The position numbers were made by a program, and so were the translations under genes. Below the pieces are notes generated by a model. The model did no database searches and was not told where the DNA came from. It was given only the letters and a program-made list of their open reading frames with translations. Positions 37,301 to 46,920 of a stretch of DNA of 64,000 nt are shown here, one piece after another; the first letter of the stretch is position 1; each line of letters opens with the position of its first letter. Origin of the DNA: Bursaphelenchus xylophilus (lineage: Eukaryota; Nematoda; Chromadorea; Rhabditida; Aphelenchoididae); contig CAJFCV020000003.1 in NCBI GenBank assembly GCA_904066235.2, positions 8,990,001 through 9,054,000 on the forward strand, given 5' to 3'.

Positions 37301-40300
37301 AGGGGCATTTCTGTGGTGTTGCAAGAAAAGTCCAAAGGATTTTTTTCACCCTTACAAACCAAAACTAGGCAGCTATCAATTCAATTTCAATTTATTTACA
37401 CTAATCACATGCAAAAAATCATGGAGTGTATCATAATGGTTTCATTGTCCGGTCAGTGTAATATCGCTCCATCGGAGGCCATGATTCTTGCCAGCATCGT
37501 CGATCCATCTCATCCTGAAGCGCCCAACCGGTCGTGTACAAGGGATGTCGAATCCATGCTGACCACTTTCATTTCCAACGATTTCTTGAATTGCTCCAAT
37601 TTTCCCTCGGTTTGGATTGATCTAACATTGACAGTATGAACTTGAAATCCATTACGATGAACAGCTACTGTCCCAGGCGCAGCCCTTTGTGCCCGCAACG
37701 GCATGGGTGGACAGGAAAACCGACCGCTCTCCAGGAAGAAAAAATCGGAATCTAGGCAGCTAATTTTTTCATATTCTGAATCAGAAAAATTTTACGATTT
37801 TTGTGATATATGACTCGACCTGTAACTCCATACCCCATGGAAGTACTTTCCTCGTTAGAAGAGGATGACCACGAAGAACACTTCTTCACGTCCCGTCAGC
37901 CCTTGACGAAAGGTGAAAAGTCGTTCTTCGTGGTCATCTTCGTCTAATTGAAGCTTGTTTAGATTCAAGGTGGGAGAAGATTCGGATCGAATCGGTTGAA
38001 TAAATAATTGCATTAATCTTTTATGGTAATCCCCAAACAATATTACTCATCTCTCGCCTGGACGAGATCTTATCCTGTCGGCGCCGGTTTCGGCGGAGCG
38101 TCCATTAAATAACGTCAGCTCTGAGTCGGATCGCCGAGGTTTCGAAGCGCATGGAATTAGGGCGTCAAAGAGTTGAAACCCCCCAATATTGAAATCTGTA
38201 TTCGGAGTGTGCACTTTGAAACGATAATCGTCCGGTGGGACTGAACTTTCGGACTCACAATTAGAGCGGGATCATTCGGTTTGGCGGAAGTTCTACTGAT
38301 CCCGAATCAACATAAAAAAAAGAGAGACAATGGAATGCTCCCAACCATAATCCCCCCTTTAAAGAGCATATTTAAAATAAAGACAGCTGGCTGAACACGA
38401 AAAAACTGACGCTTTTCCAGTTTTTTTCGTCGGAGAAATGCAAAAACCCCCCGTTGTCCTCAAATTATATCTATCGCTAGGACACGAACGACCGAGACGA
38501 CCAGAGAGAGCGGACCACCGCCGGAACGACGAGCGCAACAAGTCCAGCAGTTAATTGACGCAATATTCCCCCCGGTGATTCCGCCCGCGTTCTCAGCAAA
38601 TCACTCAGCCAAACACGGAGGATTTGCACTTTTTGATTCATTTTTTATGCGTCATTCGCCCTTTTCCTGACTCCATTCCCCCACCTCGAGTCGGTTGCGG
38701 GCATGCATGAATGGAGATTTCCCGCAGGAAATCACGAATTTCGATAGAATGATCAAAAGAACCATTTCATACAAAAAATGAATCGATTTCATCATTCCCG
38801 AGTCCAAATCAATCTCAAGACTCGTGTTTGATTCATATTCGGCACGCTTCTCATGACGTGTACTGTTATCAACAATCTTTCGCAAACATTGTTTGTATTT
38901 TCCTTCTTGTTTTTAAAGTACGCACTTCTGGAAGCCTAGCAATACACTTGGCCACCTGCAAATTAATTCCCGTCGGGACCCAAAAAGGGATTTGAATTTA
39001 TTTGTATACGGTAGAAAAAATATTTTTTTTGCGGCTGCCGCCGGAAATTTTATTGTTTGATATTGCGATGGATTGATCTCAGTAAGTTATTTTATGTTTA
39101 TTTTCGCTTGTTTCTAGACGGCGAGCTCAGGGACGGTTGGAGAATGTGGTTTAATAGCTGGTTTTTGTGATTTCTTTCAAAATTTGTATTATCGTCTGAA
39201 GAAGCTGTAAAAAAACATTAACAAGCTCTCTTATACCATCTTCTATATGTGTAAATTACCATTTCGACTGAAGAACCGTTTGTTGGTAAAATTCCAATAT
39301 TATTCATTTATTTTCCTTGAATTTTTAGGTTTGTGGACGACACCCACGTCAATCAATGCCACAAAAACGACTACCACAACGCCTACTACAGCCGCTTCGA
39401 CTCCTTGTCTCCCGATTATCTGTGATTAGCAAGAAACCTTCTTCCCTCCAACATTTCCTCTTTACTTTTTCAGAGGTTTATAACATAAATTTATTAATCT
39501 TCAGAATTCTTATCTTATTTATTTATTGTTGTTATTATTATTCAACACATTATATAAGTCTCCACTGGGGCGGATGTGGACTGACGGCATCGGCTTCATC
39601 AAGGTCCAGACCATGCTTGATCATGCGTGAGTTCTGTTGGAGTAAGTGGCGGGCCCTTCTACGAAAAAGCACGGAGTCCGTCTCGAAGATGAGGACGTCG
39701 AGATCGCAGGGGATCTCGCCAACTTTGACACGTTCGCATAGATCCCTAAAACCGAGTAATCAATGTAAAAAAAATTTAACTTACTTCATGATAAGGTGGT
39801 CAGGGTTGATCTCCAAACTCTTCTTGGAAGCCATGTATCTATCCCTGTTTAACGAGTCAGCAAAAGTCTTATCCTTCTCATGATTATCTCCATGAATCTT
39901 GATTTCCTTCTTTTCCTATTCGAATTCATGGAGTTCAAGACTTCCGCGGGCGACGAAGAGCATTTACTTTATATCGAACTCCTTGAGTTGCTGAAAATCG
40001 TACTCATCAACGCACGTGGACCCGTAGATGACCTCGTCTTCACGTTTCTCTCAAAAAATTCATACCTAAAACACCCGTTTTCATTGAAAAAAAAATCTAA
40101 AATACAGCTAAATATACACGCACCACAAATGATTTATCTATTATACATAAAACGTACTCAAAACCACGCCAAGGCTCCAAAACCGTTGATTCCATGAACG
40201 AACAAATAAAATTCTCGGCTCCAGCCGCAAAAAAAATATTTTTTCTACCGTATACAAATAAATTCAAATCCCTTTTTGGGTCCCGACGGGAATTAATTTG

Positions 40301-40596
40301 CAGGTGGCCAAGTGTATTGCTAGGCTTCCAGAAGTGCGTACTTTAAATTAAACTTTCCCTAAACACCCGAAGAAGTCATAAAATACGTACCCAATGATCC
40401 AATCAACTGTGTCTCGGATATTGAACGGGAATCTCTCGTTTTTGGCCGGTGGAACCGCTGTAGGACATGTTTGTGGGGGTCGATGGAGTGGTGTGCATGG
40501 CAATGAAGCCGAATCCAGCTGTTCCTTGCGCTCCGTCAGCGGAGATTTGGGAGACTTCTGCCCCAAAGGCTTTGATACCGTCGCAAACGGATTCAT
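31388..40596 (-). CDS. mob-2: MOB2-like kinase activator with a large first intron
   Basis: Canonical form: exons 40391-40596, 32499-32734, 31821-32042, 31388-31779, giving 351 aa. The junction of exons 1 and 2 reads TVDWIIG then RSRRKADLNK, which lines up with the human MOB2 N-terminus MDWLMGKSKAK; this ties the distant first exon to the gene. Mob domain marks: DRNEWLATH, the zinc ligands in SENCTPGNC and WHCCGHLYAKHWD, FSAPRYIDCVMS, FPTKYGAPFP, YNLLEPKE. MOB2 proteins bind the N-terminal regulatory region of NDR/LATS-family kinases and modulate cell shape and neurite growth. A Ser/Pro-rich N-terminus and a 60-aa C-terminal tail extend past the usual ~237 aa. Intron 1 (32735-40390) contains two extra first exons, fold-back elements and an HSP90 pseudogene. 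Confidence 0.88.
32960..33135 (-). CDS. mob-2: Candidate alternative first exon 1c of the MOB2-like gene
   Basis: ATG at 33135, 58 codons open (MGAKVAVCPDESS..., ending CIFVKNP) and donor GTAAAG, leaving two bases of a split codon. This is the same phase as the other two first exons, so it can join exon 2 at 32734. A plus-strand frame overlaps the same bases; the phase match favours the minus reading but does not prove it. Confidence 0.4.
35096..35259 (-). CDS. mob-2: Candidate alternative first exon 1b of the MOB2-like gene
   Basis: ATGATG at 35259, 54 codons (MMITTSHSIPGPS..., ending IISNIMTFA) and donor GTAAGT in phase 2, compatible with the exon at 32734. With this exon the protein is 337 aa and the exon sum is divisible by three. 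Ser/Pro content resembles exon 1a. Confidence 0.5.
35260..37020. other. MOB2 intron 1, no further exon seen
   Basis: A purine-rich plus strand (AGA/GAA-rich, 34490-36100) leaves long open frames on both strands without splice context. Probably regulatory or simple intron sequence. Confidence 0.4.
37021..37844. mobile_element. Nested fold-back element
   Basis: Outer inverted arms of ~95 bp (37021-37115 and 37750-37844, with CTATGGGGTATGGAGTTACAG at the left). A second inverted pair shares part of the left arm (37100-37178 and 37297-37378, with GGTTTGTAAGGGTGAAAAAA). The arrangement looks like one fold-back inserted into or rebuilt from another. The centre carries a retrotransposon-like fragment. 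Confidence 0.65.
37440..37740 (-). pseudogene. RTE-type non-LTR retrotransposon fragment (tentative)
   Basis: On the minus strand a stretch reads VNVRSIQTEGKLEQFKKSL, close to the start of the endonuclease of RTE-like elements (T.NVR.L....KL.E....L). A change of frame later it reads MRWIDDAGKNHGLRW, resembling the C-terminal RW.DD region. The intervening endonuclease and reverse transcriptase are missing, so this is a dead internal deletion. Assignment is from motif memory only. Confidence 0.4.
37864..37938. repeat. Short perfect hairpin
   Basis: GATGACCACGAAGAAC at 37864 is repeated inverted at 37923-37938 with a 43-nt loop. It lies just outside the fold-back at 37021-37844 in MOB2 intron 1. 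It could be a hairpin RNA or a remnant of inversion. Confidence 0.55.
38912..40347. mobile_element. 1.44-kb inverted-repeat element carrying an HSP90 fragment
   Basis: Perfect or near-perfect 127-bp inverted arms at 38912-39038 and 40221-40347 (outer end TTTAAAGTACGCACTTC). Both ends carry TTTAAA, so a TTAA or longer target duplication is possible. The interior holds the HSP90 pseudogene on the minus strand, and no transposase is visible. The high arm identity suggests recent activity. Confidence 0.75.
39550..40065 (-). pseudogene. HSP90 C-terminal fragment with retained intron
   Basis: Minus-strand pieces match the HSP90 middle/C-terminal region in order: EDEVIYGSTCVDEYDFQQLKEFD (HSP90: VIYM.EPIDEYCVQQLKE), then MASKKSLEINPDH (MAAKKHLEINPDH), IMKDLCERV, LIFETDSVL and MIKHGLDLDEAD. 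A 39-nt intron (39746-39784) with GTAAG and TTTTAG is kept, so it was copied from DNA and not from mRNA. At least one frameshift, two stop codons and an internal deletion break it. It lies entirely inside the inverted-repeat element. Confidence 0.75.
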
Positions 40597-42150
40597 ATCA
40601 GTCCATCATCCTGAAAATACAAAAATAAAGCACTCTACCCCACAATTCCCAACATGTAAGGTCAAAACACACGAAAATCGCCCCATTAAATCTCGCAAAA
40701 CGAAAAAAACCGCATATTATACATGATTTCCACATAATCCCGCAGAAAAACCATCTGTTGCGCCACTAAATCGGATCATAAATTGCGCAAGCCAGTTAAT
40801 TTCGTCGAAAGCATCAAGTTTTTTGTCAAAGAAAGGGATTTCCGCCCTAAAATTCGACATTACACTAGACATCTACCTAAAATTCTGCAAAACAAAATTC
40901 GTTGTAAAAAACGGGATTGAAGCCATTCGAATCGCCTACACACTAATAAAAACTTATTTTCATACACAAAAGCCTTTAGTTTTTCGGCTGAAAAGGACCT
41001 TATATTATACTAGACATCATGGACAACTCATGACGAATATCGAGTCGTATTCAAGGAAAGCTGGGGGTTAGTCGGAGCGCAGAGAACGCAAACGGATTCG
41101 ACTTGGGGTGGAGGAGCAAGCGAGGAGCCTCCGACTATCTCAACAGTCCTTTTTTCGATACTATTGTATCCGAAAAACGCGAAAAAACAAAATCCCCAAT
41201 TGCTTTCGGGACACCAAGAATGGGCGAGGAGGACTCGGAAAGAGTGCCAACGGGGGGAGAAACAGCCGTCCGAAGGTGCCGTGAGACGCGAAAAGAGACG
41301 GGAGAGGAAGAGGATTTTGTCTATGCGTCTTTGCGTCGGCTGGCCCCTTCTTTTCTGCCCTCCTCACCTTTGAACTTGGCGGAAAAACCTCAAAACCACC
41401 GCGAATATTATCCTCCATCCCCGACTCGCGTTCTTGACGTCAATCGCGACTCTCGATCAATAAACGCTTGGCCACAAAAAAACGCAAAAGATTTCCATGC
41501 AAAGTCGGGCGCAGTTCGCGTTTTTCCTCGGATTTCCAAACGAAATCCATGGAATTGGGGTCGGGAGGACATGTGAGTAAACAACGAGTGTCATGATTTA
41601 GTACTCGATCCCACTCCCAATTCCTTCGGAGAGAGATTCGGGGAGAAATTGCGGAAAACATGTCTAGAGTAATATAAATTAATGTCCTCACCGTCGGCGG
41701 CATGTGACTACAACACCGTTTCCACATTCCGTTAGTCGGAAAAGCCGGCTTGAAGCCGCGGACATGACCTTTGTCACATTAATCTTCCGAATGTCATCGA
41801 CTTTCGACGAAATTATATTTGCGGAAGGATAAGATCCGATTGGACCGCAAACATTTGATGGGGATGCAGTGGGGGTGGATTAGAACGTGCCATAAATAGA
41901 GGAGAGGAAACACAAATAGGGGCTTTTAATTATGCCGAGGGGATTAGAGCGTTTCCGGTGTCAAATGTCTTGTTTGACGTGGGGGACATTTGGAGTTGAA
42001 AGACGGGTAAGATGACGGGTAACGAGCTTTCCGATGAGGTGTCTTAGGGTGTCTTCGGACTCAAGGAAGGCCATGCGGATGCACTTGGGTGCTTAAAGTA
42101 AAGTTTTCTCAATTTTTATGAAAAATTTTTCTAAAACAAGGTCAAGTTGA
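40597..42150. other. 5' flank of MOB2 and gap
   Basis: An acceptor-like TATTTTCAG on the minus strand at ~40612 precedes the MOB2 start. Dispersed-motif copies at ~40857 and ~41000. Long open frames at 41100-41730 on both strands lack splice context and look like chance. Confidence 0.4.
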
Positions 42151-42599
42151 CAAGGGAAGTACCCCAAGTGTGACGCTCAGATTTTCTTTAAATTTTGCAC
42201 ACACGTCGGTCATGAACTATGTATCAATTCTTGAAAGTTTTAGCTCGCGCTTTGCAACCGCCGCCGAGATATTGAACGATCTTTGCCGCCGAGAGAGTAC
42301 GCTAAATGCGGAGAGCGGTCAGAGATAAAAACACTTTTTGATCATAACTTTGCTAGTTTCGTGCGGAAAAAATTGATTTTTTGTGGAAAAATTACCCTCT
42401 ATGGTAGAAATAGGCATGAAACTTTTCGTGTCAAAATTAGGCAAAAAGTGCCAAATTTTCACCAACTTTCGATCTAAAAATCTCGGTTGTTTCTGCAAAG
42501 CGCGAGCTAGGATTCTCGAATATATTTTAGAAAAAATTATACTAAATTTGTGCCATGTTTCATCAAAATCTGGGCGTCGCACTTGGGGTATTTCCCCTG
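42151..42599. mobile_element. 449-bp palindromic MITE, copy B (TSD TGA)
   Basis: Same family as 19821-20269 in the other orientation, exactly the same length. Starts CAAGGGAAGTACC, ends GGTATTTCCCCTG, flanked by TGA on both sides. Confidence 0.88.
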
Positions 42600-42963
42600 T
42601 GAACTAAAAGTAATATAAATCAGGTCTCAAGTATGGAATGAAATCGCACCCGCTGTCTTCGATTTCCTCACTAAGCTAGCATGACGTCGCCCCCATCTCC
42701 CATTAATCTTGTGCTCTCTTTTTGTGTCATTCATAATTGCAAAAATTAATCAGAAAGTCGTCGAGTCGGAACCGCGGTAATTATATCCGATATAACAATA
42801 ATAATACCTGCGGTGGAAGGGGGTTAGGTCAACAAGCCGGGGGTTCTATACAACAAACAAACATTTCCAAAAGTCAAAATCGGTTTTGTTTGTACTTATT
42901 CTTCAAGAAGTATATAAAAGAAATGGATTTAAAGTTGGCCCCGAATATTAAAACTTTTTGGGG
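42600..42963. promoter_or_regulatory. Upstream region of the DOMON gene
   Basis: 364 bp between the MITE and the DOMON start codon. It contains a motif-like AGTAATATAAAT at ~42609. No core promoter was recognised; the MITE may contribute. Confidence 0.35.
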
Positions 42964-45771
42964 ATGAAATCGTTGTTCCTCTTCTTGTTCCTAATCTCGC
43001 GGCCGTTGGGAAGTAGGTTTTGAACGCAAAATTTGATGACATTTCAATTTAAAGACCTTCGAAAATAATTTTGATGACATTTCGGAGGTTTTTAAAATTT
43101 TGATGATATTCACTTAGGTGATGGCCAATCCCATAGTTGTACATTTGTCGACGAAAACAAAGGGTATGCGATCTCATGGAGTGTGGGGATTGGATTTGTG
43201 GACTTTGTGATGAGCCAGAAAGACTTTCCGGCGAGATCAGCGCATTGGACAGGAGTTGGGTTCGGAAATAGAGTAAGTAGAGGGCGTTAGAAGGGGTAAT
43301 AAGGACATAGCTCTAATCTTTGGGCTTTGTAAGACATTTTTGATTACTCATGGAACTTTGGAGATTACAAAATGTCCAATAACACCTTTAAAATTCACAA
43401 TTTTTCTAAAAAATCAACAAAAATCATCAAAATTGGACTAAAAAAGCCTTCACATCGAATAAAATTGCTAAATACCGTTTCTAACTACTTTTATATACCT
43501 AAAAATTATTTCTCATACTTGTTTAGACGATCCAACTAGCTCTAATTGAAAGTCAATATGGCCGAGTGTCAGTCTCAAGTGCCGGTCTTTATGGTGCTCA
43601 GCCGCCTCTCAAGATCCCCACAGCCAACATGGTCACGCGTGGCACTGGCTCTATAGTCAACAACGAGCTCAGAGTCACATTTTCGATCCCCGTCTACTAT
43701 TTCCGAGGGTGCACCACTTGGTGGGCAAGTTTAGTATCGGAAAAGCTCATGTATTAATATAAAAACTTCAGTTTTTCACATCGCCAACCCAAGTTGGAAT
43801 GCCTTACAGCGACACGCCGGAAAAACGGTTGGTTTGTAATGTAAATGAAGTGTGCCAGACGTCAAGTGAGTAATTATTTTTTTATTAATAGATCTTATTC
43901 TAGCCACGGCGACCCGCGGAAAGCGCCAGTCTACTTTTGACCTTAACAGTCTCCTCAACACCCCGATAAATGCGAACATCGACTTTACTGGAGGCGTAAA
44001 TCAGAATACCGACGGGCAATTTAATGTGAATTACAATCCCTACAACTCCCAAACGACTGGTTACAACGGCCAAAGTAACTATCAAAATGCGGCTTACAAC
44101 CCACCAAACAACTATCAAACTAGCGGTTACAACGGTCAAAACTTGTACAACTCTCCTTATCAGGTCCCCTCAAATTGTATGGGAGCGAATTGTAATTCTC
44201 AATCAGCTTTTACGTCATCAACTTCCAGCCAAAATTTCTTTGATACGCGAAATCCCGATGCAAATTCCTTCAATGGAAGTAATTTACGAGTGGACAATCC
44301 CAATTACAAGTTCCTCCCCGACGGCTATAACCGACAATTCGAGCAGAATTCCGGCAGACAACAGTTTTATGATCAAAATAGCAATGGCTTTGGCGTTGCA
44401 ACTACGACTCAACAGCCAGTGCTATCCAATGATGAGCAAAACAAACTGAATTATCAGGGAATACAAAGCTCAAGTAGAACTACCAATGGGCAAAGATTTA
44501 CAAACAACATTTATGGCTATGATTATCGAAGCAATCCGGGAACTCGATACACAATCAATGGTAATATCGATATAAAATCATCTTCCCTTGCTTCAGGCGA
44601 TGAAAGTATGTATCAGCCGCCTGAGGTGAACTCACTTAATGGACGAAGAAGACGGCAGGTTGGTCTTGATGACAATAAAAAAATTGGGGACAAAGATACA
44701 AGTGATGTTATCAATGATGACCAAATACCCATCGGCCGGAGAAAAAAGTCGATTTTTAATGAACAATCCAATGCTAAGCAAAATAATGTCATACTAGAAG
44801 CCTCAAGCAACAGCTACAGTGTAGAATCAAGAAGAAAACGACAGAGCGCGTACGCCGGAACGGCCTACAACAATCAAGACTTGAAGTTTCCCCGAGAAGA
44901 GAACACAATTCCCATGTCTCCCCAATTTGACGCTCTCAGTGCCGGAGGCTTTAATGGAGATAACAGTGGCTTTCAGACAGCAAACACTAATTCCAATTCG
45001 AACGGCGCGATGTACTATCCATATCGAACAACGACAAATTCAAATTTTGGACAGAATACCAACAATAATTTGAACGGATTACAGTTTGATCAGAGTAGCA
45101 GCAATTTTAATAGAGGAACGACTTCGAATAGTAATTTTGGGACTAGTAATAGTAATCTGAATGGCCGGCAATTCGATCAAAGTGCATACAACAGTAATTT
45201 GAATTCAAATTTTGGACGAAACAGCAATAATGTTAAGGAATTCTACGACACGAATAATGGAGTTACGTCGGTGACATTTCGGGATAGTACTAATGGGAAC
45301 AATGTCAGGTTATACGACCCAAAAAATGATCCCACAGTGACCTTTACGGATAATACTGGGTTCGAGACGAAACCAATCGAAGTTATTCGGCAATACGATG
45401 GTAAGAAAGTAGTCCCAACATAAGATAGGTCTTCGTTTTAGATCCCAATTGCTCTGGAGCTGATCCATATTGGTGCCGAGATTATGTGAAGAAATATATG
45501 CAAGGAGCCGGAGGGAATAATAATCTTGGAACGGTCGGTTAATAAAAAAACTTTCCTTGCAAATTTTTAAGTAAAGTTATTGCCGAGATTTTCTCCCAAA
45601 ACTCCCCAAAATCCTCAAACAAGCTAGCCCTCTATTAGCCGAAAGCCCCCTCCGAAACGATGTTTGTATATTAAACAATCCAATTTCCAGACCCAATGTG
45701 CCGCGCTGAGACAATCCCTCCTTCACAGCGACCACCACTGTTGCCAAACCGTCCGACAAGCGGGCTGTTAA
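42964..45771 (+). CDS. Secreted DOMON-domain protein with a long Asn-rich tail
   Basis: Seven exons (42964-43012, 43118-43272, 43527-43724, 43772-43865, 43904-45400, 45442-45533, 45691-45771) give 721 aa. Signal peptide MKSLFLFLFLISRPLGS; DOMON-like beta domain at about 18-160 (YAISWSV, HWTGVGFGN, RGCTTWWFFTSP); then ~500 residues rich in Asn, Ser, Gln, Tyr and Gly. Basic cleavage-like sites appear at about residues 168 (RGKRQ), 411 (RRRRQ), 442 (RRKKS) and 475 (RRKRQ). The Cys-rich end has PYWCRDYVKKY and HHCCQTVRQAGC. DOMON domains bind haem or sugars in known proteins. Furin-type processing and an extracellular-matrix or cuticle role are inference. Intron 3 needs a GC donor (GCAAGT at 43725) to stay in frame; the total length being divisible by three supports it. 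Confidence 0.82.
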
Positions 45772-45849
45772 AGAGACCCTTCCGTTTATGGGAATATAAT
45801 AAAGTCGCTCTTCAATTGTTTATCTTGCCTATACGTTTCCGATCACGCC

Positions 45850-46749
45850 ATGAGAAAAGCGCGGCCGGAAAATGGCCGCAATTGGGTTTGGGAGCGCTGG
45901 CCACACTTTCCGGGGCCCCCCGCTCTTCGCTCTTCCTTGATGTACCCTTTATTGGTCGCGTTCGTCGTTCCGGCGCTCTTAGTAGCGTTGTTGGGCTTAT
46001 TGACGTGTCTGCATCGGAATCAGGGCCATGTGTCGAGCAGTCAGAGTGGGCGCTCCTGGTTCTGGCCCGGTGGCAACTCACAGTAGGTGGATTACTGTAG
46101 TTCATTGAGCTGGTGGTTGTGTTTGAATATGTCATCGTTTCGTATGGAAAGGTGTAATGTATCGCACGTCAAAACAATTCTTTCAGAAAATTGAAAAAAC
46201 AAGGAATCTCGGATCATTGATTTTTTTGCGAAGTGCCACAGAATTATCGAGCTTGAAAAATTATTTTCCTCTTCGAAAAAACATTTTTCTCGAAATTCCC
46301 TGGGAAAGTTTTCTTTTGTGACTCAATAATTCAGCGACATTTCGTCAAAAATCAATGATCCGAGGTTCCTTGTTTTTTCACTTTTTCTTTGACGTGTATC
46401 GTATCTTAGTATAAGTTGATGACAACATACATATAAGTGCTCTAGGGAATTATGGAAATCAGTCTAAAATCAGCTGAAGGATGAAAATTTTAACATCAAA
46501 TTTTGATAACTATATTGCTTCAGGTTTCATTTATAATATATGTATAAATATTTACTAATTAACAGAATAATTTTTTTAACCCCTCAACTTACCTCCTCCC
46601 TCTTCAGCTATCTCCTAATCCCCAGTTCCCAGCCTGTCTATGAAACCAGCCTTCAAATGGACGGCGACAATTTGCCCAGATACCAGGATCTCCGTCTTCC
46701 CGTCAATAAACTCAAGACCGATCCATTAACCAAGACCTGGTCTGTTTGA
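45850..46749 (+). CDS. Small single-pass membrane protein
   Basis: Two exons (45850-46082, 46626-46749) give 118 aa. A basic N-terminus with WERWPHF precedes one strong membrane segment (LLVAFVVPALLVALLGLL, about 32-52), then a Ser/Gly linker and a conserved-looking tail (YETSLQMDGDNLPRYQDLRLP). I do not recognise the family. The start lies 78 nt after the DOMON stop, with AATAAA at 45798-45803 between them, a spacing like that of nematode operons, though no clear trans-splice acceptor is visible. The start codon is in frame with the DOMON stop. The intron contains an inverted-repeat element. Confidence 0.55.
46156..46408. repeat. Inverted-repeat element in the small membrane-protein intron
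   Basis: AAAAAACAAGGAATCTCGG near 46197 is inverted at about 46360-46378. Outer segments (TATCGCACGTCAAA and its complement near 46390-46405) extend the match. About 250 bp, no coding sequence and no clear target duplication. Confidence 0.6.
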
Positions 46750-46920
46750 TAAGGGAATAATCGAAATAAATCATAGTCTACTAGTATCAATTTTCCTCTT
46801 TTTTTGCTCTTTTATCGCTATGGAGCGCACCCTTTGGAATGAGAAAACATTCATTCATTGGTTTTGCTCGTTGTATAATATTTATATAATTGTAAATAAA
46901 AAGAAGGCTTGAACTTGAGA

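Noticed and set aside
37440..37740. Reading the minus-strand frame as a functional gene
   Set aside because: The two recognisable parts are in different frames and the middle is missing; treated as a dead fragment.
41103..41576. 157-codon plus-strand frame and overlapping minus frames
   Set aside because: Non-ATG start, purine-rich codons, long open frames on both strands at once; typical of skewed composition.
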